Below are positions 32,054-43,271 of a DNA stretch of 64,000 bases, piece by piece (position 1 is the stretch's first letter; the number at the start of each line of letters is the position of its first letter). A model generated the notes under the pieces. It saw only the letters and a program-made list of their open reading frames with translations, had not been told where the DNA came from and did not search any database. A program made the translations under genes and the position numbers. The stretch is from Micropterix aruncella (lineage: Eukaryota; Arthropoda; Insecta; Lepidoptera; Micropterigidae), in the NCBI GenBank assembly GCA_944548615.1, contig OX155960.1, positions 32,597,919 through 32,661,918 on the forward strand, written 5' to 3'.

Positions 32054-32147
32054 GCGCTCTATCGGAAGACGTTTAAATTATTCCGAATCATTTGCTTCCG
32101 CAGCCGCAAATGATTCGGAATAATTTCAACGTTTTCCGATAGAGCGC
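32054..32147. repeat. long hairpin, 41-bp arms
   Basis: 32054-32094 and 32107-32147 are inverted copies with two mismatches in 41 bases and a 12-base loop. It lies in the gap between the first two blocks of the nuclease pseudogene. Confidence 0.85.
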
Positions 32148-32865
32148 AGTTATCTGATATCAGAAAAAATAAAATAAATAAATAATTATAATTGCATAAG
32201 TTGTTGAAAATGCTATGCAAATGCTTTACCGCGGCAGTCCCCGAGTGCCACACTTATTTTTTTGAAAAAAAAACAATAATTCGCATTATGGAGAACATTG
32301 CAACCAACCCGATGTTCCATCAGAAATATTCGAAAAAAGCAAAGCTCTGTTATTTCAAGAATTGGAAAATAGAAAAATGATCGATTGCGAATTGAAAAAC
32401 TTACGGTTATTCAAGGTGAAAGCAGCGAGTGGTTGGAATTACGAAGAAAAATGGTAACTGCGTCTAACTTTGGCAAAATTGTCAATAGTTAACAACACAC
32501 AAAATGCGCCAATTTAGTTAAATCCATGACTGAAAATGGGATTTGAGCAACGTAGCATCAATTTGCCATGGAAAAGAAAATGAAACAACTGCACTAGAAT
32601 GAAAAATATGTCTAGAAAAAGTGGAAATTCAGCAATGTGGATTATTCATTGACCCTAAATTTCCATTTTTGGGAGCTTCTCCAGATGGAATATCTGATGA
32701 TTATATTTTTGAAGTCAAATTTCCCATTACAGCGCATAGAATCTGGTTAACGGAAGCGACAAGAAAAAGAAAAGTGACATTTTGGAAACAGAAAGATGGA
32801 AAACTTGAAATCAGCATCAAACATCACTGGTACGTTCAAGTTCAAGGACAGGTCCATATATAATT

Positions 32866-33562
32866 TCTTTTTATTTATTTATTTTTTATTTTATTTCTGG
32901 AAAAATACAGCGCATACAATATACATACGTGTGCATAAATGTAGAAAAAAAAGAAAAACATTACGCCTATAATCGTTTATTACACATTTGGATTTCAGCA
33001 AATATGCTGAAATCCAAATTATATTAAGTGTAATAACACTTAAAAAATAATTATAAAATAAACAAAGTTCATATTAAATATAAAAAATATATAGAAAACC
33101 GATGGGAGAGGGAGGGAATTGGAAGTGATTAGGAAGAAGGAGTTAGACGATGATGGTATGTGTATATGTATATAGATATAAATAAAGATATAGATAGGTC
33201 GTATAGTGGATATATAGATACAGATATTTATTGATGTTTATAGGTATTTATAGATATATAATAAATATTTATAGATATTTATAAATATTTGTGGTAGCTA
33301 CTGATATGTTGTATAGAAAGTATATAACTAATTACTATAGGTATTAATTAACAAGCTCGTTAGGTGCAATTGATTTGAATAATTCTTTAACGAACGTCGG
33401 TTGGTTGAGGTTGAAAATGTCGATGGTGGAAAAACAAGAGTCGTACGTGCATATCAGCCCATAAGCGATGGAATGTTTCCCGTAGTTGGTATTGGCACGA
33501 GAGACCTCAAACGTGCGTGAATTGCGAATTAATCGCTGAGGAACGATAAAACGTAAGTTTCA
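32866..33562 (-). pseudogene. LINE C-terminal relic inserted in the nuclease pseudogene
   Basis: On the minus strand 33550-33350 reads 'NSRTFEVSRANTNYGKHSIA' and then 'IDIFNLNQPTFVKELFKS' before a stop. This is the standard tail of Jockey/CR1-type ORF2 ('vPR.RT.YG+.S.....' then 'idif......fk..l'). The 3' side (33340-32870) is AT-rich with GATA-like repeats and ends in a T/A-rich tail at 32870-32890, consistent with a minus-strand insertion. Confidence 0.65.
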
Positions 33563-34132
33563 ACAAGGTATGAACTATCTGTGGTATTGTGGATAACTTT
33601 AAAGAAAGTGTGCTGGAAAGAAACTGTAACTGGAACGATAGATATAACTGGAAAGGAAGTGTGCCTATTTACATTTTGGTCTGGTAAAAACGATCTCCTC
33701 AAAACCGAATATATACCTACAGACGGATGATTTGATTTGGACAAATGTCATGGAAAAAACTTGTTTGTTTTTATATGGACTGTGTATTACCTGAAATTAT
33801 CGATCCAGGAGTATGAAGGAATATGGATTTAAGGGAGCCTGAATACACTTTGAAAGAAGCAAATAAAAGAAACGACACGATAAAACGAAAGAAATCGGTT
33901 CCTCTCCCTTGTCCAACGCTTAAGCGGTAGTTAGTTTTCAGTGATTCCATCACAAAGTGAGCAAAGAACTCACAGAGAATGTACTTGCCAATAACACTCC
34001 AAAGCAAAGCACAAGCAATATAGAGCCACCGAAAAGTACACGATATTCCAAATCTGTGCTGAGTACAGATCTAATTAATAATGATGAACAGGCTTTTGAA
34101 AATGTATTACCATTTGATGAATTTTAATTACA

Positions 34133-34539
34133 AAAGTCGGCGCACCACTACAAAGCGACACTGTCAAGGCTACAAAAAGGAAGTCTCAAATGTACTGCAA
34201 TTTTAAATGTATTTATTCGTCTCTTTACATTTAATATGTATGTATCTACTCAGAAATAACAGACTACTTTGCCAACCAGAAATGTCTTCATGATTTTTTG
34301 TCTTAATGATTTTATATTTTCATTAATAATTATTTATTTTTAATGATGTGTATTTCTTTAAAGTTTACAATGATGTGCTTACAGTATCTAAAAATAAATT
34401 ATATTACTTTTTAATTAAATAATTATTTAATGATAATGTACAAGGCGATGGGTGTCGTTATGTCCTCCTCAAAGAACTATTATACCGCGAATAAATAGTT
34501 CGATACACAATGTTGTTTTTTAATTCGATGCTAAATGTT
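34133..34539. other. no gene supported
   Basis: AT-rich. 'gtcgttatgtcctcctc' near 34450 resembles a line of repeat family A in inverted orientation, but only a short piece. Confidence 0.4.
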
Positions 34540-34860
34540 TTTTCTGCCAAAAAATACTATCAAAAACTGTCACTACAACTATAAAAAAAATACTAAAGCT
34601 GTATCTCACGGAACATGAATTGCGATTTATGTCATTTAAAAGCCCTTGGAAAACTGTATCCAAAACAGTTAACGGCATTTCTCCAATTGTCATCTATCAC
34701 CATTTAAAATAATTTTAAAATGTCGAAAATTAATTAGTGACAGGTGACTGTTCTTAATACAGTTTTTCAGGGGCTTTCAAATGACATATCGCAAATGAAA
34801 TTCTGTAAGATATGGCTTCTGTCAATTTTTGACAGTGATAGTTTGGTTTAACAGTTGACA
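34540..34860. mobile_element. MITE with imperfect inverted halves
   Basis: 'tcaaaaactgtcacta' at the left and 'tttttgacagtgata' at the right are inverted. Further in, 'tgtcatttaaaagccc' and 'gggctttcaaatgacat' are inverted too, as are 'aaaactgtat' and 'atacagtttt'. The whole forms an imperfect stem of over 100 bp per side. No coding. Confidence 0.65.
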
Positions 34861-34864
34861 GCCA

Positions 34865-35020
34865 AAATCTAATGGGCGCATTCCAGGGTGATACTATCCC
34901 TATGTTCCAAATTTCAACTCAATCGGTTCAACGGCTCGGCAGTTATCGTGAGAGATTACATACAGGCAAACAGACATACATTTCTCTGAAAATGGTCTTA
35001 ATCATCTTGGTGGACCTCAA
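34865..35020 (+). repeat. LINE 3'-end-like repeat
   Basis: 'ttccaaatttcaactcaatc', 'ggttcaacggctcggcag' and 'gcaaacagacatacattt' form the usual phrase order of an RTE-like 3' region (see also 24.0-24.3 kb). Confidence 0.45.
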
Positions 35021-35787
35021 AATGGACATCTCTATCGTTATCTAAACATTTTTTTCCGCACGATCACAACACCTTCCCTACCAGTGGCAGCCGGGAAAGT
35101 AATATAATGTTCAAGTTTAGATGATGATAAAGCGTAGCCTTCTTCACCAGCGTAGGTACATGACACTTGCATAATCCCAAAATATAAATCCCATTGCAAT
35201 AGTGTATACCTAGTGTGTTTAGTCCAGACATCGATAGCGAGTGAATATCGCTGCGAGATGAGTCAACATAATAAGCACCTGCCCCGTCGCGAGGGGAGGG
35301 GGTAAGTAGGCGGGGCTTAAAAACTCAGATACGGTTTATTTTTTAAGTAGTACGTCGCCTTAAGCTCTCCCATCGTTATTTGATATTGAACGACAACTGT
35401 TATATGAGCGAAGAGATACAAATTCGCATTGAATGAAATCTCCAGACCTGCATTCTTTAAGATGAAGAAGCTATTTTGCGGAAGACACATATACCTTCTG
35501 CTTAAGGTCAGACTTAAAATACTACATATTCTCAACTATACTACATATCTTTATTTATTTATAGGTTAAATATGATTCTTAAGAACTTAAAATACATTTA
35601 ATCTTAGTATGCATAAAACTGAATGCCGCACCGCTATATTTCACCTCTGGGTCGCCTATCTAGGTACACCTGTTCTAAGGTTAACCCTGATTTTTTCTTA
35701 TATATCTTACTAGCTGTGCTCCGCAGTTTCGCTCATACAAGTAATACGGCATAGAGAATATTGTAAGTCATATTTTCGTGTGGTATT
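35021..35787. other. no gene; fragments of retroelement tails
   Basis: 35.54-35.70 kb begins with a (TTTA)n run and contains 'gggtcgcctatctaggtaca', like the repeat at 2.8 and 6.4 kb. 35.71-35.76 kb ('actagctgtgctccgcagtt') resembles the start of another LINE tail. Confidence 0.35.
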
Positions 35788-36959
35788 AGTATATGGGTAA
35801 AGCCAAAATTTTTGACACATTTTTTTTTGCGTCTGGCGTCATACAAAGAAATATATCACTATTCTATTGAGTTTTCGTTTCCGATCGTGGGCATTGATAT
35901 ATTGGCTTGCTAAATTTATACGTTAATTAAACAGTAATCATTGCATTTTAATGATAAAAATTAAAAGTCATGAAAAAATATGTTTTCATACAAAAAATAA
36001 TGTCCATTTTTGACACCCATCTGTGTTTGTAGTCCTAGTGAAATTCAATACTTGTCTACGCTTATTGATTTGATTCGTATTATGAGGTGAGGTTACTGGG
36101 CTGTCGATTTTGTAATAGAGATCATAAATATATAGGGTATAATAGAAATAGGTTTTTTTTGTTTTATTTGCCTGTCTTCAGCTTTTACACTTTTACGTTA
36201 CTCTATTTATGTTATTGATTTTTTAATACACATTAATAATGAAATGTAGTGGTGATTATTCTTTTCACACGGGCAACCCTTATTCCATCTGTCATTGTCA
36301 AAATAAGATTAAAATTAAAGCCATCTGCCATTTTGTGGTTTTTACTGAAGAAGTAGGGTGCGTCAGATTTTTTTAAAACATTGTTAAACGTTTACGTGTG
36401 ATTTCCAAGGTACGTTTGTGTATATTTATCTGTTTCTTTATGTAATATTAATACTTAAGTTACACTTAAGTATCATACAAATCTTACCACGGCTCACAAT
36501 TACTTATCGTTTTAACATAAAGTTATAGGAAAGCTATAGATAGTAACTTTTTATGTTAATTTTGCGTTACTTTTACGTTACCGCTGGCAAAATAGTATGT
36601 TACGTAACATAAAAGCCGAATAAAACAAAAACCTTAGTTCTATTATTGATATTTATGGTCTCTATTATAAAATCGACATTCCAGTAACCTCACCTCATAA
36701 TACGAACCAAATCAATAAGCGTAGACACGTGTTAAATTTCACTAGGACTTTAAACACAGCTGGGTGTTCAAAACTGGACATTATTTTTTGTATGAAAATA
36801 TATATTTTTTCATCATGTCTTTTAAATTTTATCATTAAATTGCAATGATTACTGTTGAATTAACGTATACACTCAATAGAATAATGATATATTTCTTTTT
36901 ATGACGTCAGACGAAAAAACACAAAAAAGTGTCAAAAATTTTGTCTTTACCCATATACT
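35788..36959. mobile_element. DNA transposon derivative with ~330-bp TIRs
   Basis: The ends are 'AGTATATGGGTAAAG' at 35788 and its inverse ending at 36959. Inverted similarity continues inward: 'aaaatttttgacac', 'caatgattactgt' and its counterpart, 'tgaggtgaggttactgg' and its inverse, to about 36150 and 36640. Flanks GGTATT (35782-35787) and GGTTTT (36960-36965) may be a diverged 6-bp target duplication. The interior has no coding frame. Confidence 0.75.
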
Positions 36960-37340
36960 GGTTTTCGCCGCAACCTGGTCATAAGGCATCCACAGTTTGG
37001 CTCTTCTCGGTAATGCTCGGTTCTCGTTGTCGTTCGGCCGCTACCGGCCCGCGATCCGGTGAGTCGCGGGCCGGTGGCGTGTAATTAATGCTCACCGTGC
37101 AAAATTTAAGTAGTTTACAATAAAGCTACGAATACAAATTGTACATAATTTTAATTGTTTGCAACGGTCCACTTTAGCAATCACTATATAATTGATCAGT
37201 ACCGTGACAGCTGTCTAAAACAAATTTAAAGTTATTAAGTTATGGGAAATTCAATATTACTCAAGTCTAAGGTAACCAAAAAAAAAATGGTCTACGAGTC
37301 AAAAAAGTTTTCATCCCATCTATTCGAAAAGGACGACTTG
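36960..37340. other. no gene supported
   Basis: A GC-rich patch at 36.97-37.08 kb ('cgctaccggcccgcgatccg', with an inverted 'gcgggccggtggcg') is followed by AT-rich DNA. Possibly the remainder of the LINE into which the TIR element inserted. Confidence 0.35.
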
Positions 37341-37379
37341 GTTCGCCTTTAAGTGCGCCCAAAAGTGGTGTTTTCTATA

Positions 37380-37870
37380 AGAAACTTTATAAGTGCGCCG
37401 CAATTGTCTTTGCGGCTCACTTTTTGAATAAGTGCGCCGCAATTTATCTTTGCGGCGCACTTTTTGACTTTGGAACATCTTAGTCTTCAGCGCCGAAGAA
37501 ATCGAACGCAAATTTTGTTTGAATAAAGACTGGCTGGTACGACGGCCCTTAGTCGCGCCGCGCGCCGGCTGAATAAAAAAAACAAATGAAATTAAAAACG
37601 CGCGAACGTCAATTGTTTTTGTCGTTGTTATTTTCTCATAGAGGGTGATGAAATAAAGTGTATCACTCGGGCGCAAAATATTTTTGGCTCGGGCGCAAAA
37701 TATTTTTGGCTCGGGCGCTTTTTTGAATCCCTCGCTACGTTCAGGATTCTACTAAAGAATCCCTCGCTACGCTCGGGATTTTACTCTAGAATCCCTCACT
37801 TCGCTCTGGATTCAAAAAAGCGCCCTCGCCGTAAAAATATTATTTTGCTCCCTTGTGATACAATCTACTA
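37380..37870. repeat. hairpin and direct-repeat cluster
   Basis: Two hairpins 'aagtgcgccgcaa' with inverse follow one another (37391-37422, 37430-37462). Further right, 'gggcgcttttttgaatcc' (37713-37730) is exactly inverted at 37808-37825. The loop holds three direct copies of 'gaatccctcgctacgctc'-like sequence about 32 bp apart. 'gcaaaatatttttggctcgg' is duplicated just left of it, with an inverted partner near 37830-37855. Confidence 0.8.
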
Positions 37871-38645
37871 TAGAGCACCTCTAGTCTAGACTCTTTCGTT
37901 CTAGGACCGCCGTATTGTCTGGAAATTAAATTATCTTTCAATCTATCGGTGAATATAATACCGGGCCTAGAATGCTGCCCTGCGGCACTCCGTAAAAATA
38001 TTTTAACCGTTTGACTAACTATACAGACGAAATTTCCGTTGCTAATGAATGCATACTTACAAAAGATATAAAAATTAGGCTTGTGCTTATGAATGTTTCT
38101 CATTTTATGGGTTTATGTTAATCGTAGTTTTACAAAATTTCGAGCTATGCTGAAGTATTGTCGCGTCTATTGCATTGCAGAAGCGATTCTTGCGTAGTGA
38201 AAAGATTTCTATTACTAGAAAGATTTTTATATTTTTATAGGTTTTTCTCCAAAATCGTACAAAATCTGATACATTAAAATATGCAAAAATGTAATGGTAG
38301 TTTACTTTTATCTTCTTTAAATGTATACACAAATTAGAAACATATATGATGGCACATGCTTATCAACAGCATTTATGTAACCTAAGTGTTTATAAATAAA
38401 CAGTCGTTCCTTGAAGCTGGGAGTAGAAGGATGGAGCGAGCAATTCCTGCGGCAGTAGAAATAGCCAAATAGAATGACCTTACCGCCAGTGAACGATGGA
38501 TTTTAAATAATAAATAGGATAATTTTGAAAATCATTAGTTTCTTAGTATAATTCAAAATTTTTTTTTCAGCAAAAAATAAGAACTCCGCAGAAAAACGTA
38601 ATATTTTTTGACGATTATATGTAAAAAAACGAAAGATTTCCAATT
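37871..38645. other. no gene supported
   Basis: Two minus-strand frames (37840-38103 and 38105-38332) carry no known motif, although 'CRAAFYAG..IFTDRLKDNL' flavour near 37.9 kb hints at an RT scrap. Not enough to call. Confidence 0.35.
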
Positions 38646-38649
38646 CATT

Positions 38650-39165
38650 TAAACATTTTTTCAACTCGTATGTATACTCCGAGAATAATCTTCATAGCAA
38701 TTATTATGATCCTCACAGCTGAATCAATCCTCGATGCTCGTCTTTTCAAGCATTTTTACACGACTGCCCAACAAAAATGGAGTGTAATGTGTTCAGGTTT
38801 CATCTATGTATGTTTTCCGTATCTTTATTCCACCATAACTTCTCAACACTAGAACCGATTTAGAAGTGTGTGGTGTTGTTAGAATCGTTATGTCCTCCCG
38901 AATATCATAGCATACATTAACTGTGTCCAAATATCAAGTAAGTAGTTGTCTAAATGTTTAAATGTCCAAATGTCAATAAATTAACATAAATATGTCGTGT
39001 TTAGTGTCGAATAAAAGGTATGATTGAGTACATTTCAGAAATATACATTTATTTACATGAATAAATACATAAACAACAAATATTTTATTAAAAAAACCGT
39101 AACAAAAATTACTATAAATACAATAGTTACTTCCTGTATTGGGAGTCGTGTATATTTTTTTTGTT
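38650..39165 (-). repeat. dispersed repeat family A, copy 3 (inverted)
   Basis: Read on the minus strand it repeats the landmarks of copies 1 and 2: 'tgacatttggacattta', 'gacataacgattctaacaac', 'ttatggtggaataaagatac', 'cactccatttttgttgggca'. Boundaries approximate. Confidence 0.65.
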
Positions 39166-39895
39166 ACCTACCTTGAACATATTTCGGTATAAAAGTTTTT
39201 ATATATCGTATTTTGGGTCTTTGGCAACACATCCATATATAATTTATAGCAGTATCATTTAAAGAATAGTATCATCAGGGGTGACGGGAAATGTTTTTTG
39301 CCTGTCACTGGGCCTTAAGGAATCCTAACGGAAACGGAAGTTTTTCTTCAGTAATAAAACTAATCGACGCAACTCGCCTGTTAATAAATAATCGATTCCC
39401 GGTATCATTAGCGGCGCAAGCGGACATTAAGTGCATCGCCGACGGGCGGCTCCCGATAATAGGAATAGTTTTATGAATATTAACATGACACCTAGCAGGC
39501 AAGACTAAGTAGGTATGTAAGACTAATTAAGAGCGGGCTCCCGGACTGTTTCACGGTTGTACGACTGTACAATGTACAGGTCATCCGCGTTTACTTGGCC
39601 ACCACACACAACGCATACACAAATACAAAGTTTATGAACAGATTGTACAGTTTTTACGCTGTGAAAAAAAATATAACTGTTTAATCATGTTCCTGTTAAA
39701 TTGTTCATACGACTTTAATTTTTTTTACGAAAAAAAATATTCCGTAAAATATCTAATGAATTCTTTAACCAACCATACGATTCCGATACGAATACATATT
39801 TGCAGTAAAACAATAAATACAGAAAACGAGACAAGTACGTATTTTTCATATAAGTTAAGCGTAGACAAGGAATACATCATCATAGGGCAGACTCT
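39166..39895. other. no gene supported
   Basis: 39.29-39.50 kb is GC-richer with overlapping sense and antisense frames, no motif. The rest is AT-rich. Confidence 0.45.
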
Positions 39896-39899
39896 TTAA

Positions 39900-40627
39900 G
39901 GGGGGGGGGGGGAGGGATGGTTAGAAGGCCAAAAAAACATGTTTTTTTTTAACATAAAGTTGAAATCTGCTCATGAATATTTTATATCAGTTTGATAACA
40001 ATTGAAAGATAAACATATTTTTTTGTAATATTAAAAAAAATATATTTTTGAGATTTTGAATTGCAAATTTTTCTATCCCTGGAGAAATGACGGTATCTGC
40101 TTGCGCCGGCAAATTGTTTAAAATAGCGAAAAAAATCGAGCGTAATTTTACACGAAACAAATAGAATAAACTAGGATATTAATTTTTGCGTATGTGTTTT
40201 GTAGATAGAACTAAAAAAAAAGTAAGAGGTATATTTTTTATAATTTTTCTAGGATTTTAAGAAATAAAATCGATTTTCGCCCCAAAATTTTGTGTTTAAC
40301 TAGTAAAACAAATACATAAATCCATTTTTTTCTGTTTTCATTTAGTTCATATAGAATAGAATTTATTACCCTTTATTTTTTTTGGTACAACTCGATCCGT
40401 CAAGTAGTTTTTCTTAATCACCGTCGCAAACCAGAAAAATATAGTTTTGATAAATACGCGTTTAAAGTTTTTTTAAAGGAAAATAGAAAGTTTTTTACAC
40501 TTACAGCAACCTGAGCCAATCGGTTATTCTAGAAGTAAAAGATTCATGAATAATTTATGAATTTGAACATAGGTAAAAAAACACAAGAAAAACATGTTTT
40601 TTTGGTCGTCTAAACCAGGCTTCCCCC
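39900..40627. mobile_element. TTAA-flanked MITE
   Basis: Exact TTAA at 39896-39899 and 40628-40631. The inner ends are inverted: left G-run, then 'gccaaaaaaacatg' (about 39928-39941); right 'catgtttttttggtcg' then 'cttccccc'. No coding frame. TTAA duplication suggests mobilisation by a piggyBac-type transposase. The left G-run (about 12 G) has probably expanded. Confidence 0.7.
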
Positions 40628-40631
40628 TTAA

Positions 40632-41020
40632 GTAGGTATTTATGTATTAGATCAAGAGACTATGATTTCAGCAAGAGACCACAATTTAGTCAAAAATGCA
40701 CAATGTCGCTGCATGCTTGTATATGTAATAATAATTACGTTTTATATATAATAATATAATCGTTTGAAAGAACATACTTTTTACATAATTTTTACGAACA
40801 TACGCCGAATCCGTTATTCCAGCCGCGACTATCTTCAGATCCGAAGACGGCGGAAGCTGCGGCATCTAGGGGTTACCAGGCCGCGGCGCGGCACAAAGTC
40901 ATGCACAATCCGAAGCGTCTGGGCCCACAACACGCACAGTACAGCTGGTCGATGCAGGCGGCTGGTCCAGCAATGCAGTAGTTGAGATATTCCACAGAAT
41001 TCTCCTGTTTATAATTGGAA
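40632..41020. other. no gene; GC-rich patch
   Basis: 40.80-40.99 kb is GC-rich ('cggcggaagctgcggcatct', 'ggccgcggcgcggcac'). Its 73-codon frame shows no motif. It may belong with the next block. Confidence 0.35.
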
Positions 41021-41029
41021 CTTCCGCGC

Positions 41030-41560
41030 GTCTCGCGGCGCTTCAGTCTCCTGGGTGAAACTGATTAAAACGTAATACCTTAATACCTTTTTCCGCCTGC
41101 GTTAAAACGTACCGAGTGTTGTTGAAGTAAGCAAGGGACGGAGTAAACGAGAACGACCGTGATGCAAATAAGCCGGCAATATCTGAACGCTCTTTCATGT
41201 ACTGAGCGTTGTTGGAGTAAATAAGGGACAGAGTAAACGAGAACGACCATGATGATAAAGACGGCTGTGCCGTGATGCAAATAGTCCGGCCACATCTGCG
41301 CGCTCTTAAGATCTGATCTGTGTGAGCGGATCTAAATTGGCCCGGTGCATCGTAGCTTTTAGCTTCTTCACTACCGACCGCGTATGCCTGCGTTCTTTCC
41401 AAGGTTGTGACCAAATTAATTCGGTCGACCTATACGGCGTGCGACGCGGTCGGTACGCAGACAGGGCAAGGGCGGGCGGCGGCGGGCATTGTCTACTCGA
41501 CTCTACCCTCGCTCTCCTCCACTCTACTTCACAAATTAAGAGCAATTATATTCAGTTAGA
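41030..41560. repeat. GC-richer block with an ~90-bp internal duplication
   Basis: 41109-41194 and 41199-41308 are diverged copies: both contain 'gagtaaacgagaacgacc', 'gatgcaaata', 'ccggc' and end '..gcgctctt'. Copy two has a 25-bp extra piece. Long overlapping frames on the minus strand come from the composition. It could be part of an LTR; no primer-binding site or polypurine tract identified. Confidence 0.45.
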
Positions 41561-43270
41561 AGTTGTAATTACAGCGCGACCAAAACTCCTTAGCATTTTA
41601 TTAAATTACGGTGATTATACCCGTGCCATCCATTGTTTTAATTGATGCCTAATAGGTTTGAAAAACATGGTCATTTCGTTAAAATGTCGTCAGCTTTTCG
41701 TTACCAATTTCCTAAGTAATAAAACGTGAGATTTATAATTGTAATCAAAATATTCAAAAAACTTTTGTTGCGACTCATGCTCTTATGGTAGGTACTAAAT
41801 AGAAGAATTAAAAAGGGATAAAATGATGTGGGGGAAAATACAATGTACCTATCCTTTATGCAATTGAATTTTGTATCGTTTTGACACACGCTTTTTTATA
41901 TCTTTGTCAAATAAATATCGGGAATTGTTAAAGGCATTTTAACAAGGCTCTGAGTAAACTTGATGATAGGTCTAACGCCAATTAATATGTTTAAATATGA
42001 CGAAAACAGTAGTCCTCAACTTTAGTCATAACACGGGATAAGCTTAATTAATATTGACCTAATGAAGCAGAAATATATGAAAGTCTGGTCATTGGAGTAC
42101 ATGTATGTGTTATGCATGAATGCATGTATGCATGTGTGTATACATGTATATATGCATATGTATACTCTTATCTGTTACCATCAACGGGGAATATTCTTAA
42201 CATCTGCGGTCGCCAGCGCCCAACCCGAGTGCAGAATGAATTAAAAGTAATCGGAATGACCGATTCTAGAGGAACTGTATCACAAAAGAACAGTTTGCAG
42301 CAACGCAATGGCCGACTCACGAGAAGAGGTCAGCGATGTCTCATTCCAAAAGCATCCTGGTTTTTAGAGTGGAATGACGCGTCTGTGCGTTGGAGTGGTG
42401 GAGCCAAAGAAAGGAGCCGGCTCTTCGGAATGGAAGGACTCGTCAGTTCGGTGGACTAGGGGAGACAAAGGAGTACCTGGCTCCTCGGGACTAGGAATAT
42501 AATGCTAGTCGATGCGATATTTTTCGGGTGAAACATTTGGAATAGAACCCGCTCTTTCGGATCTACTTTTTGATAATTAATGGATTATGCAAATTAATCT
42601 ACAATGGGCTGCGACATAGGAATGCATCGGCATGCACGCTTTTTAAGTCGGCTCTTGAGACGGCAATCATAACCCTGGTTACCCAAATATAACCGGAACT
42701 ATTCTTAATAAGTCGGTACAACGACTGGTGTATGATGATGTATTTGCTATCATTGCAAGGTATCTTCAAGTACAGAGCATTTTACAAAGCAGCAAAATGT
42801 ATGGGCCTGAAGATAAATTTATTTATTTATTTATTTATTTATCCTATTTTTTATAGTTACATAAAAAAAGATTGTGTTCATTTTTTTTACACATTTTAAA
42901 AGAATACATACGAAGAAAATCGCGAAAGGGCATTAACTTGTCAGGATTATATCACCCCACTAGGTATACGCCTGTGTTGGGGTGATGGATATATAGTTCT
43001 GTGGTATTATTTGCTGAGCCTGTAGCCTTGCCTGCTGTCCTTCTTCTGTCTTAAAAAAAAAAAAAAAAACAATACGTAATATAATTTAGCATAATATAAT
43101 ATAAATAATATAATATAACATATTACAATATAATATAATATCATATATTTATATATAATAGTATAATAGTATAACATAATAAAATATAACATATTATAAT
43201 CTGTATATCTGTATACATATCCATAATTTACATCTATATATCCTATAATCTGTGGTTAGAAATAAAATAT
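41561..43270. other. no gene; microsatellites
   Basis: 42.08-42.17 kb is a TGCATG/TATG microsatellite. 42.18-42.50 kb is a GC-richer unidentified block. 42.82-42.84 kb is (TTTA)n. 43.05-43.07 kb is an A run, and 43.08-43.20 kb is a TAATA-type microsatellite. Confidence 0.45.
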
Positions 43271-43271
43271 T

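Larger units (their letters stand above)
31090..34132 (+). pseudogene. broken YqaJ-type nuclease gene, interrupted by insertions
   Basis: Three coding stretches run in the same direction. 31.1-31.6 kb includes 'LIHDVDSNVLERFNGIIAKF' and 'GGKRTNY', a block I associate with an arthropod gene family carrying a C-terminal YqaJ-like exonuclease. 32.3-32.86 kb includes 'EWLELRRKMVTASNFGK', 'PFLGASPDG', 'EVKFP' and 'VQVQGQVHI', the YqaJ core with its acidic and Q-x-Q-G-Q residues. 33.56-34.13 kb includes 'YMDCVLPEIIDP' and a plausible C-terminus 'FENVLPFDEF'. Between parts one and two lies a palindrome; between two and three lies a retroelement fragment. Stops and frame changes occur throughout, so it is dead. 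The source is probably a transposon-borne or transposon-derived gene; whether introns account for some gaps is unclear. Confidence 0.65.

Noticed and set aside
34440..34470. Fourth copy of repeat family A
   Set aside because: Only one short shared phrase (gttatgtcctcc); too little to call.
41043..41414. 123-codon minus-strand frame
   Set aside because: Arises from the duplicated ~90-bp unit; no known domain; overlapping frames on both strands.
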